Shown here: positions 22,270 through 32,941 of the stretch, piece after piece
How positions within the stretch are numbered: the first letter of the stretch is position 1
Layout of the letters: each line of letters starts with the position of its first letter
Source: Agrypnia vestita
Taxonomy: Eukaryota; Arthropoda; Insecta; Trichoptera; Phryganeidae
Direction: 5' to 3'
DNA: 64,000 nucleotides
Assembly: GCA_016648135.1 (NCBI GenBank)
Contig: JADDOH010003932.1
Location: forward strand, 124,001-188,000
Program-made: the position numbers and the translations under genes
The notes under the pieces: generated by a model
What the model was told of the DNA's origin: nothing
Databases searched by the model: none
The model's input: only the letters and a program-made list of their open reading frames with translations

Positions 22270-23571
22270 ACTTAGAAATATCTTATCTTACTTTGTTCTT
22301 AACAATGAATCTATCTGATGAATCTTTTTAATTGGTTTATGAAATAAACACTATGATTTTATATTATAATGTTTAAAAAACTGTTAAGATTTCTTAATAA
22401 ATAAATAATTATTTTTTATAGTAAAAGTAGAATACTTAATATTGTAAAACCATTTAAGACAGTAAAAACATTTTTTCTCATTTAAAATGCTTCATTGCTA
22501 AATTTATAGAACATGTAAGCAAATAAAACACTTGGCATTATCAATCTATGTATAAATAAACTTTTACAATATTATGTATTGTGCTGACCATAACCATATT
22601 CTTAGAGATAACCTATCATCGTTCAAAAAGTCACTCCTACACAACATCAATTTTCTTGACAATGACCTGAACCCATAGAAGATATTAAATCAATTAATTA
22701 TATTTACATAAGTAAATATTACTTAAATAATCGTAACTTCTTGCATGGTCACACTTCGAGTATTGATATTGATACAAACTGAATTGAAATATTGAAACAT
22801 GTATGCATGCTAGAGCATGTTGCTAGAGCAGTTCAAAGACAATTGTGACGGAGATAGTGGGCGGTTTTAAATAATAATTTATTATGTTTTATGTATTTTG
22901 TACCCAGTATTCTGTTCAATGAGTAGGATCAAAAACAAGCATTGTATAGATATGTATGTAATAATTTCAGTACCTAACACTAGTTGACACCATGGCCGCT
23001 TACAAGTATTTTCTATTTTATTTTTACATATTTTTTTATATTTAGGTAAATACCGTATATGTATAACGTAATATATAATATATATTTAAGTTAATACCAA
23101 GGGTTAACAACCTGATGCATGGACAAACTTAAGAGGCGGTCTTGCCTTCAGTCCGGATGTAAACAGAGGCCAAAGTTGTTGTGAAACAATGGACAGACAT
23201 GCGTGAAGTTTCTCTTGCGTGTTGTCAACAATTGTACAATGAAAATTAACTCAAATTATTTCTTAATCCACCCCAGCTGAGACAACAAGACGCCCACATA
23301 CTTTAAAAACAGTTAGTTTATTTGTTCATTTCGGTTTTATTAACAACGTTCACACAAGAAACTTACACTACGTCGATGCAAAGTTAAACATACATCTTGT
23401 AATTTTACATAGGGTATTGTTTCAGTTACCAAAATAAATTATTGAATGCTGAATTTTGTTAAAGGTTTTTTTCCATACATAGTTACAAATAATGCAATTG
23501 CAAAAAAAAAAACTTCGGCGGTCCCTCGTTGGGAGGACGTGTACCATGTTAAAATCCAATATGATTTGTGT
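22270..23571. other. No feature seen
   Basis: AT-rich, with no supported gene. A poly-A run near 23505 is flanked by 'cggcggtccctcgttgggag', which I cannot assign. Confidence 0.5.
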
Positions 23572-23735
23572 CCAAAAATATGCTTAAACGGAATATGTGA
23601 TACATCAACACTCTTACTATTTTAAAATAAAGCTAAACGCACGTGCTTTGAAAATATAACTCTCTTGGTGTGGGATACCAATGAGAATCGTACCCCCAAC
23701 TACTGGATTGACGGTGTCTTGACTATTAGAACATA
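23572..23735 (-). repeat. Diverged tRNA-derived SINE1, minus strand
   Basis: The reverse complement keeps the SINE1 order: a head with a weak B-box-like 'gggtacgattctcatt', 'aagcacgtgcgtttagcttt', 'aatagtaagagtgttgatgt', then 'ttccgtttaagca' and a T-rich end. It is more diverged than the copies at 27951 and 52349. Confidence 0.5.
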
Positions 23736-24234
23736 TTTTCATCTTCTTAATATGTCCATAATTATATCCATATTCTTCAGAAAACAGAATATAAAAGGTA
23801 TATTTTCAGAGACATTCGTTTTTTACAAAACGTTTCAAATATAATATATTGTACGTAGTGAAAATTACCATATTCATATTTTTTTAGCGTGAAATTTGAA
23901 TTTTAAAATTCTTTATAGAAATAACTCTTCGTGTTACAGCAAATTACAAAGAGAGTGCAAACGAACAGATGCTGTGCGAGATATGAGTAAAATGAACATT
24001 TCCTCGCTAAAGAATTGAATACAGATTTTATGCAGTTTGCAACCTACGTATTCTTCGGTGAAATAATATTCAAATTACGGTTTCAATTGTATTACACTTA
24101 ATTTAAATATTAGGCAAGTTTTTATACACAATTTATTCATGTATTTCTAGAATTGTACGACGTTCAACAGATCTTGTGGTATTGTATACGTTTGAAAAGA
24201 ACCATCTATTGTTATTGGAATTCTTTAACAATTA

Positions 24235-24790
24235 AAATCACGCCGTTTAAATATTGTGTCCGGCTTTCGAAGTGGTCAGTGGTGCTTTTTCAGGCTTAGT
24301 CCAATATCACGTTATTGTAAACTTCCCATTTTTCGTCTCCTGTCACCTTTTTATTCAAAAAAGCTTATATATGTCTAGTAACTGTTGAAGAATATTTTTT
24401 CTTCTGTATGAAGGCTTGAACTTTGTGGTGACATTATTATTAAAAAAAAACACAAATTAATTTGTTTTCACCACTTTATTAGATTAAACAATCTACATGT
24501 TTCGGGAACTATATTCCCTACTTCAGGATTATTGTGTACTAAAAATTTTTCAAAAGTTAAACCAAGCAAATGTGTTACGGTGAAGGTACTCAAAATACAT
24601 GTCGAAACGCGATCCATTAAATTGACAGCCAACAATTAAGGAAGAATCCGAACGTCATACCACGAAACCTTTCCTGTACGCTTCAGATGCCTCACCACAG
24701 TTGAAGGATAGGATGAAGGACCATCTTCAACTTGTTGCTCTCTGTAATGATGTAAAATTGTTCAATCGTTGCCTTCTTTAGTTACGACTC
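24235..24790 (-). pseudogene. Mariner transposase pseudogene, interrupted
   Basis: The minus-strand blocks are 'VRHLKRTGKVSWYD' with 'NLMDRVSTC' (about 24600-24770; N-terminal HTH and linker region) and 'KVTGDEKWEVYNNV' with 'WTKPEKAPLTTSKAG' (about 24250-24370; around the first catalytic D). Insect mariners have the same order, e.g. '..VTGDEKWI.Y.N'. Between the two blocks lies a Penelope-type tail (24430-24550), so the mariner was broken by that insertion. Stops and frameshifts are also present. The copy at 40740-41050 is the same family. Confidence 0.75.
24430..24550 (-). mobile_element. Penelope-type tail with hammerhead-like motif, nested in mariner
   Basis: The minus strand contains 'cctgaagtagggaatatag', 'ttcccgaaacatgt' (24495-24527). 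A CTGAAGT box is followed by a perfect 5-bp stem (gggaa/ttccc) and GAAAC, then 'ctaataaagtggtgaaaac' and a T-rich end. Penelope-like element terminal repeats carry minimal hammerhead ribozymes with this arrangement. The last core position reads T instead of A, so activity is doubtful. Confidence 0.5.
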
Positions 24791-25530
24791 ATTTACTACC
24801 GAGTGAATACACATATTAACCATACATTTATGATGATATTCTTACGGTATTCAACAAATTACAGCATTTAGACTTGCATGACATCTAGAACTTTGTATTC
24901 TTTTAAAATAATATACGATGACCTACAAGTATTGAACAATAAATTATATAAAGTTAATTATTTTTACTATAACTATATACGTAATCGTAGTTCATGATTT
25001 TATTGCAATGTTTTAATTAAATAGAAGACGTGTTTTGAAAAAGCGTAAAAATATTTCTCATCTCTTGTATTCCATCTCGCTGTGAAGCAGATTCATGAAT
25101 CTTGATAAGTGTTCCGGTGAATACTAAATAGATTTAATCTTTCGGGCCACCTTAATACGCTTACGGAATATTTCATAAGCGTTTCTCATCTCGTCAGCGA
25201 AAATATAAAGAGACTTATTTTTGGGAGATTTAAGCGACTGCCTTTTACTCGATTACTTTGCAAATTCTCAATCCTTTAATGATAATGAACAGATAAGGGG
25301 CGGGGTGTTCGGTGTCAACCTGATGGGGGTTGTATCGATCAGGAATGTTGAATTTCTTTGTCACATATTTTAAAGCCGTTGTTGAATAACTCAAGTGTTT
25401 AGGGATGTAACTTAATTAATTATGAATGACTGATGAAAAGTTAATAAGATACAAAACAAGATTTATACCAAATTTGGATAGTAATAATTTATAAAGAAGA
25501 ATCTCGTATGAACAAAAATATTGAATTGTG
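24791..25530. other. No feature seen
   Basis: AT-rich and without a supported gene. Confidence 0.5.
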
Positions 25531-25539
25531 GAAATGTCT

Positions 25540-25935
25540 GGAACAGTAGCAGGTATTCTAGTACGAGTATGTATTTGAGTATGTAGTAGGTATTCTAGTA
25601 TATATTTGAGTAGTAGACATTTCAACAGTTGTTAAAAATCTCTTGGGTTGACTATATTACTAACGAATGGGTACTAAGATGCATGAATAATTAATAAGAA
25701 ATAATAACAACTATCGAAAGAAATAAAGCTGTGCACTAAGGATGTATTCGATGCAATGAGAAATATGCTCGTTCGCAATTACGCTGGGGTAGATAGAAGG
25801 CCGTAGCGATGAGAAGTTTCATTCAGTTGAGTGAACTATCGTTCATCTTGTCGTTCATTCAAGTGGACTGTTCATTTTCAATCGTTCATATGAATTCAGT
25901 CGTTCATTCGAACTGTTGATTTTCAATCATTCATT
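25540..25935. repeat. Short imperfect tandem/direct repeats
   Basis: A 'ggtattctagta' unit with 'tatttgagtatgtag' is repeated at 25550-25620. At 25840-25935 a 'tcgttcattc' theme recurs about eight times with variable spacing ('gttcattttcaatcgttcat' twice). No coding or RNA signal. Confidence 0.5.
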
Positions 25936-26239
25936 TGACCACCATAACATATCGCTAATGGGGGGGCAGGATTTGAATCATTCATTCGTCCACCAAAATT
26001 GTACGATCTACGTTTTCTATACCTATTTTTATAATCATTTATTCGTTTTACGTAATTTTTAACTGCTGTTAAATTATTTATTTATTACTCATTATTTATT
26101 TAATTGTCGAGTATCATTTATTTAACATTCACATTAATGTGTCGACATTCCTAAAAATATCTTAAATATACATCAACAGTGAGCGAGGAAAAATCTCGAA
26201 AATCTTCAATTGATGGATCTTATAAGGATCATCAATTTC

Positions 26240-26590
26240 ACTTTCGTAGAAATATCCATTCTGGAATTTTCGCCCCGAGAGCCTTAAATATTCCCGCCAT
26301 CCAATTTATATTATTCTCACCGCGGCGCGGCAACATCCCGCGTTTTTTTCTCCAGCGGTATGTTTTGCTTATTAATAATTTCCCACCCCAGCGGGAGTAC
26401 CTCCTCCCTCGGGAATACCCATGATAAAGCCGTATCACACTGCGGAATCCTCGCGAATTAAAATTCCCGTTGCGTAAACCCCGAAAAACAATAACAACGA
26501 ACTCCGTATTACGGGAATTTCCGCGTGTTTCGTCCGCCAAGGAACCGGCGACGGGGAGGTAAGTTGACATAATCATTACGCGCCGGGGGA
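26240..26590. other. GC-rich patch with a consensus splice donor
   Basis: About 350 bp of elevated GC. The plus strand has 'ggggag|gtaagt' with GT at 26559-26560, a near-ideal 5' splice site at the right edge of the patch. This could be a non-coding first exon of a gene with a long intron. No matching acceptor or ORF can be assigned, and the overlapping frames (81 and 112 codons on opposite strands) look like GC artefacts. Confidence 0.3.
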
Positions 26591-26824
26591 ATTCAGCAAA
26601 GAGACAACGCGAAATGTTAAGTCACAGTTAGTTAGATTTCCGTTGGGTCGGTTAAGGAGACTGTCTGCTGTACCACACGCGCCGCGCCTGCAAACGGGTC
26701 TACCGACTTGCGGAGAGTATTTTTAATATATTTAAACGTCGAACCGCATATGAAGCGAGTAATTCGTTCTGCTTAGTAATAATTTAGGGAACTGAGGATA
26801 AATATTGCAAATGTATTTATTTTT

Positions 26825-27420
26825 ACTCCCTTTCTTTTAACTCGTAGCGTCTGCTTGTCTGCTTGTCGGCTTGTCTGCATGTCTGCTGAAAAAACTTTGG
26901 ATCAATTAACCCTTTTCCCGTGACCCAAACTTTGCAGGCAGACTCGTGGCGACGATAAAAATGATCCAACAAATTTTCGTTTAAAAAAAAATATATATAG
27001 TATAAATATGGATTTTTCGAAATTTTAACGATTTATATACTGTTTAATTTTCGAGCCCGACGTGTGGAGTAGGCGCGAAACCTATTTCAATGAGAAAGGG
27101 AGTATAATCAAAATTTGTTTTTGTGGGTTATTTTTTAACTCCCTTTCTTTTAACTCGTAGCGTCTGTTTGTCTGCTTGTCTACCGAAAAAACTTTGGATC
27201 GATTTTTAACCCTTTTCTCGTGATCCAATCGAGCTGAAACATTGCAGGCAGACTCGTGGCAACGATAAAAACAAATTTTCGTTTAAAAAATTAATAATTT
27301 TAGTATAATTTTGGATTTTTCGAAATTTTAACGATTTATATATTGTTTAATTTTCGAGCCTGTTTCAATGAGAAAGGGAGTATAATAAAAACTTGGTTTT
27401 TATGGGTTAGTTTTTTTTAT
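26825..27420 (+). repeat. Tandem dimer of the ~310-bp 'ACTCCCTTTCT' repeat
   Basis: Two head-to-tail units start at 26825 and 27138, a period of about 313 bp. Each has ACTCCCTTTCT at the left and AGAAAGGGAGT at the right (ending 27103 and 27381), followed by the conserved spacer 'aacttggtttttatgggtta'. The second unit has lost about 35 bp near its right arm. The interior landmarks are the same as in the copy at 2897. Confidence 0.7.
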
Positions 27421-27950
27421 ATTTGTTGAAAGGGTTTTAGGGTTTTAGACGGATAATATGTTATAATATGAGACCAGATAAAAATATTACATATTTATAT
27501 GATTTACATATTTATATGATATGGTTATGTAAGAAAGTTTGATAAAAAATATAAAAATATATAAAAAATTTCGAGAAAAAGGGCATAAGGGGCGGAGGGT
27601 ATTGCCGTACAGCGGCTAATTCCGTACCAGAAATAGAGGTCTCGGTTAAACATACCTATATTTGAAAATATTTATATTTTAGGCCTCAATAACGGACGAA
27701 TATGCATTCTATCCTCTTTACCCATTCGTGGAAAACCGGCATGGTGGTAAGATAATTACAGTTTCTTGGTCCAAATAAATGTACAATAAAATAATATCGA
27801 TATTTCCTTAAAGTTCATACAAAATTTCAGAAACATTTCCTTAAATTTTAGATATGTACATGTACAGCAATATATATTTCACTCAGATTCAAATTATTTA
27901 TATAATACAAAAATTATTATAATATAATGATATTTTTTTAAAATAGATTT
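27421..27950. other. No feature seen
   Basis: AT-rich, with no supported coding frame. Confidence 0.5.
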
Positions 27951-28136
27951 AAAAAAATAGAGATGCTTACACGGAATAGGTACGTGTAACATAATATTCT
28001 TACTATTTTCAATATAAGCTAAACCCTTGTGCTATGAAAATAGGACTAAGTTGCTGGTCTGTAGTGAGGTGCGAACCCGCGACCTTTGGTTCACGAGGCG
28101 AAAGTCCTAACCACAAGACCAATAAGCTACTCTTTA
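27951..28136 (-). repeat. tRNA-derived SINE1, minus strand
   Basis: The reverse complement reads 'ttggtcttgtggttaggac' (A-box-like), 'cgcctcgtgaaccaaaggtc', then the B box 'gcgggttcgcacc', 'gcaacttagtcctatttt', 'catagcacaagggtttagct' and a tail 'gcatctctatttttttaaa'. The A- and B-box spacing is that of a tRNA-like pol III promoter. It has no coding content, so mobilisation would need a partner LINE. Confidence 0.7.
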
Positions 28137-28352
28137 AACTGTATTGCGATGACACGCTTGTGTGGATTTGTGTATCCTCAGAAGTGCCCCAATATTAACC
28201 TATGCTCCGCTATGTGTCACTTGGATAAACGAGAAAACGAAGGGATGACATAACTGTTAGTTAAAAATGGAGGGGTTCAAGTATGTTTTCAACCAAAAGC
28301 AACCACATGGCTTCCTGTCTTCGCATGATGACTGTCTTATAAAACTTTTTTT

Positions 28353-28534
28353 TAAAAATAGAGATGCGAACTTGGAATGCGTGTGGCATCAATATTTTAC
28401 TCTTCTCAAAATAAGCTAAATGCCTGGGCGTATGAGAATAGAACTAACTTGATGGTGTACTGGAATGCAGCTTGAACCACCGACCATCATATCACTAGGC
28501 GAGCGTCATGAGCATTACACCAACAAGCTACTCG
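28353..28534 (-). repeat. tRNA-derived SINE1, minus strand, second copy
   Basis: Same order of landmarks as its neighbour at 27951-28136 and the same orientation, about 220 bp away. The head 'agcttgttggtgtaatgct' and the tail 'tcgcatctctattttta' are clear. The B box is decayed to 'ggtggttcaagc'. Confidence 0.65.
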
Positions 28535-28846
28535 AATTGTCAATTATATTCATATACAATCGATAGATTATTAACTTCTTCAATAAATGCAAAATGATTT
28601 CGTGATAACCATTAATTAATTAACAAGAATATATTTTGTTAACACCACTAATTTGCACACATTGTTAGCTTACTATGATTAATGGTATTTTTATTACATG
28701 AAATGTGCTTAAATTTAATTCCAACTACTCGGTGAAATTATTGTGAAACCAAATTATATTTATATGTATAAATGGCATCAAAAGAGATATAAAAAAGTCT
28801 CAAAATGCACGGTCAACACGTATACGTTATGCACATTTCGGCTTAG

Positions 28847-29146
28847 CTACTTAAATAAATACGCTAGTTTGAATTTTTTATTCGCCGTACGTGGACCTTT
28901 TTTGTAGCGGACTTCCTTTGAAAATTGTGAATGCTCAGTATTCATAGCGTATGTAAAACATTTATTTACTTTCAAATTGCTTGACATTTGCCACAGAAAA
29001 TAGTCCTTTTTAGAAAATACTACTGAACATTCGTCTCTTTTATTGTGGAAATTATATTTTGCAAATTGACTAGGCGGTGTCTCCATTCTAGCGATCGGCA
29101 CAGGAAGGCATTCAATTGGAATTGGAAAAAATTGTCCATCTCGTGC
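28847..29146 (-). CDS. Unrecognised coding-like segment (possible exon)
   Basis: The minus-strand frame is open from just after a T-rich tract ending in AG ('gattttttaatttaatag' before 29146, a plausible splice acceptor) to a stop at 28847. It runs through 'FFPIPIECLPVPIARME', 'FHNKRDECSVVFSKKDYFLW', 'QMSSNLKVNKCFTYAMNTEH' and a basic end 'RYKKGPRTANKKFKLAYLF'. The composition is balanced, with aromatic, Cys, Trp and charged residues, unlike chance AT-rich frames here. I do not recognise the family. The context (more minus-strand coding-like pieces, then a zinc-finger frame) suggests a transposon protein or a retained host exon. Confidence 0.4.
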   Translation of the reverse strand, partial: ARDGQFFPIPIECLPVPIARMETPPSQFAKYNFHNKRDECSVVFSKKDYFLWQMSSNLKVNKCFTYAMNTEHSQFSKEVRYKKGPRTANKKFKLAYLFK

Positions 29147-29347
29147 TGTTCTATTAAATTAAAAAATCAGCAGAAAATTTTATAATCTTTAGGATATAAC
29201 ATGTTTTATATGTAAAAAAACGTATATGTGTATATTATATAATAATATATTAAAACAAATAAAATATTCCAAGAGGTGTACAGAAAATTATGCAGAATTA
29301 AAAAAATATATCACGTGTATTCTGGTTAAGAGGCAAATAGAATATAA

Positions 29348-29566
29348 CTAGCGTACATGAAATGATTTATTATAAATTTGCAGAAAATCGGGTTGCAATT
29401 GCTTGTAATAAATAATAATTCTCAGAGATTCGTCGTCTCGATCCTCAACTTTAAGTGCGTTTGGGGAATTGTGCTCAAAATGACATACTTGTTTTATTGA
29501 AAGGAGTAAAATCATGTTTTTGGAAATTATTTTAAATAACAAAATACAAAATTGAATGTACTGCAC
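29348..29566 (-). other. Small minus-strand open frame, weak coding signal
   Basis: A 72-codon frame whose middle part ('ALKVEDRDDESLRI') looks more protein-like than its hydrophobic start. It lies between the coding-like segments at 28847 and 29676 on the same strand and could belong to the same broken gene. No family is recognised. Confidence 0.2.
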
Positions 29567-29675
29567 ATTGTTAAGGCTTTATGAAAAAAGTATGTCTACT
29601 TTATTATGAAAATAACAAAATATATTGAATGTTCTTGAGATGACATACTTCCGTTTGAGATGACATACACATATT

Positions 29676-30035
29676 TTATGATACATGATTTTGTTGGGGA
29701 TGGTTTATGTCAATAGTGTCAACACACAATGTGTGACACCATCTTGTACACGATTGACAGCTAATCCAATTTTCTCCCGGTTTTGATTTGCTGTACAAAT
29801 TATTGCAATAAATGCATGGTAGATCATCGTTTAGGTTATCTTCACTGAAAACAGAAGCACTATCTAAATATAGGGTGTATTCAAGCATGACTATCTTAAT
29901 AATACTTTTTTTTCGTGAATTTGTTTTGTATCTTTTTTCTCTTGAGCCTGCTCTTTTATTTGTATCATGTGTGCAAGCTAGACCTTGCTTGCACAATATG
30001 TTATACTCTTTATAGCGCTTTTGGTATTGGTTCAT
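29676..30035 (-). pseudogene. C-terminal PHD-like zinc finger, probably of a pogo-type transposase
   Basis: The 119-codon minus-strand frame has a basic first half and, near residues 73-105, Cys/His spacing of a PHD-like finger: 'CIYCNNLYS', then 'WISCQSCTRWCHTLC'. Many insect pogo/jerky-type DDE transposases end in a basic linker plus such a finger ('C..C...YS....E.WI.C..C..W.H..C'). The finger is cut short at 'NHPQQNHVS', lacking the final C-x2-C pair. No DDE core is seen upstream on this strand, so it is an isolated tail. A host PHD protein exon is the alternative. Confidence 0.5.
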
Positions 30036-30901
30036 GCAATATTTTTAGAGGGTTTTATATGGTTTCACTATGTTGAGAAGTAATAGCTACTGGTGAGGTT
30101 TGTCAAAATTACTTAATGTTGATATGCTGTTGATATAATGTTGATATGTTGATGCTGTTTATAGTATTAAAAAATTGTTACAAATGTTACTTGGCGAACA
30201 CTAATGGTCGGAAGTCTGATGGATTAAAATGGTTAATGCCGTTTTTCAAATCCGCTTGTAATATGAAGTCATCAAACGAATGTAGAATAGAACGAGTTCC
30301 ACAGTACCACCTGGATTATTTTTTAACCAAGTAGTAAGTTTTCTGTTATAACACACAATCTAAAATGACATAGTGCGTTATTTTACATTGTATTACCGCT
30401 ATGTCCTCTTACCCAGAAAAGTACAGAAATAAAACTAAGGTTGTGTTCACGCAAAAATCTTAATACGAGTCTATTATATGTTTGTCTATTAAAATCCATG
30501 AATTAGATCTATTAAAGTTAGAAATATAATAAAACAAAAAGAATCACATATTTATCTACTACAGTAAACCCCCATTCATCGCGACCCCGGCGAGTGCGGA
30601 TTCGTTATATCGCGATCTTTTTTGTCTAGGCACTTGTCTGGTCTTGACATGTACCAAGAATTGTCAAAATGAATGGTGACACATGTGTGCTACCTTATTC
30701 TCGCTCACTCTTACGCTGCACATGCACAAACATTGCATATGTAAAATTACAAGCGTGAGTGAGACAAAAGAATGCCGGTATCTGGTCCCTAGTAGGGTTG
30801 AGTCAGCGCATTTGAGTTTATCAGTGTTAAAGCTTAGCTGCGGTTTCAAATGCATCCTAATCAAATTAATTACATATTTTCGTCGCGTCGTAATTTTTAA
30901 A

Positions 30902-31600
30902 ATGTCAAAAAGACAATGTGAAGAATCAGTTAAGAAAACTCGCAATGTAATGATTTTATAAAAGAATCTAAAAATTATCGAAAGTTACAAATTACAGTTG
31001 CGGGAAGGGATTTCAAATTGGCCGAGTCTACAGTGCGATCAACTGTGCAACAAAACGACAAAATTAAAAAGACTGGTGAGAGTGTTACTCCAATTACTGC
31101 GACGAAAGTCTCACGAACCAGAAGTTTTTTGATAACAGAAATAGAAAAATTTTAAGCAAACGGATAGAGGACCTAAATCAAAACCACATGCCCAAATCAT
31201 AATGAAAAAATCACTTTGGGATCATTTAGAATCTCAACATGGAGGAGAAGAAGATTTTAAAGCAAGCAAAGGTTGGTTTGATCGGTTTAGAAAACGATCA
31301 AACTTGCATAGCCTTAAAATGATTGGCGAATCAGCTAGTGCAGATGTAGAATCAGTTGAAAAATATCCAATGGAGTTCCGTGAAATTTTGGAAAGGGGAA
31401 ATAATCCACAAAATTTAATTTTTAATGTGGATGAGACGAAATTGGATTGGAAAGATCTATTGGAAAAGAATGCCAACACGTACGATTATTTCCATAGACG
31501 AAAAGACTGCTTCTGGATTTAAGGCGTTCAAGCATCGCCTAACGCTGCTTCTAGTCGGAAACGCATCACGCAGGACTGTCGTACGCTCTGGAAAATGACG
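30902..31600 (+). pseudogene. Tigger/pogo-type (CENP-B-like, DDE) transposase, broken
   Basis: Starts with 'MSKRQCEESVKKTRN' (N-terminal psq-type HTH), then shifts frame into 'AGRDFKLAESTVRSTVQQND' (second half of the HTH). An intact stretch at 31202-31522 has 'FKASKGWFDRFRKRSNLH' and 'GESASADVESVEKYP' (CENP-B-type HTH) and 'IFNVDETKLDWK', the first catalytic aspartate of the DDE domain. After a frameshift, 'SGFKAFKHRLTLLLVGNASR' (about 31505-31570) continues the DDE fold. The rest of the catalytic domain is missing or displaced by the nested retroelement. At least two frameshifts and several stops make it inactive. Confidence 0.8.
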
Positions 31601-31659
31601 TCTCCGAATCTGTTCCCGTGTGAAAATTATGTGTTAAAACCATTGAAAAAACCCTTTCT

Positions 31660-32690
31660 CTTCACAATCAATTCATGGAGTTGTTAGAAGATAACGATGA
31701 AGATTACGAGCGAGGGAGTGCTGTGAAATTTTTTTAAATTTTGAGAGAGATAGATTTAAAATGTCGACATATGTAGGTAGTTCATTGCCCAGTTTGTACA
31801 TACGAGGTATGCTAGAATTTGAACGATAGTTTGTGTCCAAATTGTCACAATAAAACAGCATGTTTTGGCGGGTCCTACGGTTAGGTACTTTAAAATTAAT
31901 ACTATTCAGGAGTTTACAACAGTCGAAATTTGAGTGTAATATTTTAAAAAGGAATATTAAATCTGTTATTTTCTTCGATCTTCCAAGGTTAGGAGATTAA
32001 GATTAGTTTGCAAATATTTGTAGTTTATTTGGTCGATCGGAATACGAAGCTTAAAATTTATAAATTTTAGGAATTTAAGTTGTACCCTTTCTATATTTTT
32101 TATATGAACCCTGTAAAAAGGAGACCAAATGATGGAATTGTATTCCAACTGATTACGGACCAAGGATACATATAAGAGATTTATTACATTAATTGATTCA
32201 AAGTCCTGTATTGATCTAAGTATGAAACCTAAGGTTTTCATACTTTTATTCGTAATAATGTTGATGTGACTTTTGAATTCTAGTTTATGATCAAAAATGA
32301 TACCAAGATCACGGATTTCTGTTATTTTTTCTAGGTTTGTATTATTTATTGAATACGAAAAGGAAATGGGAGATTTATTTCTGCAGAAGGATAGTGATTT
32401 GCACTTATCAACATTTAAAAATAGGTTGTTAGAGATGCACCAATCGTTTAATTTGTATAGGTTAGATTGGAGTGTAAGGCAGTCACTCACATCTGATATT
32501 TCCTTGAAAATTTTAATATTATTTTTGCGGAGGCAAAAAGTAAAATTTCAACATTATCGAAACATTCGACAATATTGTTGATAAATACAAGAAATAATGC
32601 GGGTCCAAGATGGCTACCTTGTGGTAGACCACTAGTGGTAGACCACTAACGGAAATGTGGCTGTAATGCATTAATTACATGACAGTTATC
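31660..32690 (-). pseudogene. Jockey-type non-LTR RT fragment nested in the Tigger element
   Basis: The minus strand contains 'GLPQGSHLGPALFLVFINNI' (RT block preceding the catalytic box, about 32570-32640). The position of the FADD box (about 32540) is destroyed by an indel after 'LLFA'. The frame 31966-32490 follows with 'NNLFLNVDKCKSLSF', 'EIRDLGIIFDHKLEF', 'KTLGFILRSIQDF' and 'LYVSLVRNQLEYNSIIWSP', the RT thumb/connection. A frame at 31673-31861 has 'TNYRSNSSIPRMYKLGNELP' and 'ILNLSLSKFKK', the ORF2 end. A 14-bp duplication ('gtggtagaccacta') near 32620 is a local slip. Only the 3' part of the element is present. Confidence 0.8.
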
Positions 32691-32941
32691 GTCAAATTTT
32701 GTACAATAAACGTAGAGAGGCCAAAAAAGGGAATCAAATTTCATTTTTGCAACGCGGAACAAAATTAATGAATTATTAATTATTTAACGTAAACCATTTT
32801 GCGTTATTATTATTGTTTTTTTATTAAAAATGTGTTTTTCGAATATTACGATGTTTTTTTCAAAATCCCCCGTTGATCGCGAAATTTCGCTTATCGCCAC
32901 CGTGTCCAGAACGTATCCCCCGCGATGAACGTATTTATGTA

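Larger units (their letters stand above)
30562..32941 (+). mobile_element. Tigger/pogo-type DNA transposon, interrupted
   Basis: The left end starts after a TA with 'cagtaaacccccattcatcg', a pogo/Tigger-like terminal inverted repeat. Near the right end, 'gcgaaatttcgcttatcgc', 'gtatcccccgcgatgaacg' is the matching subterminal sequence in inverse orientation. The outermost right bases have diverged, so the right boundary is approximate. The transposase remnant is at 30902-31600 on the plus strand. A Jockey-type RT segment on the minus strand (31660-32690) sits inside and separates the halves. Pogo-like elements insert at TA. Confidence 0.7.

Noticed and set aside
25840..25935. Coding or structured RNA origin for the 'tcgttcattc' repeats
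   Set aside because: The spacing is irregular and the unit is short and T-rich, which fits simple-sequence slippage.
30664..30961. Opposite-strand 93- and 92-codon frames at the start of the Tigger element
   Set aside because: They cover the Tigger 5' region and the transposase start; only the last part of the plus-strand frame (from 30902) reads as transposase.
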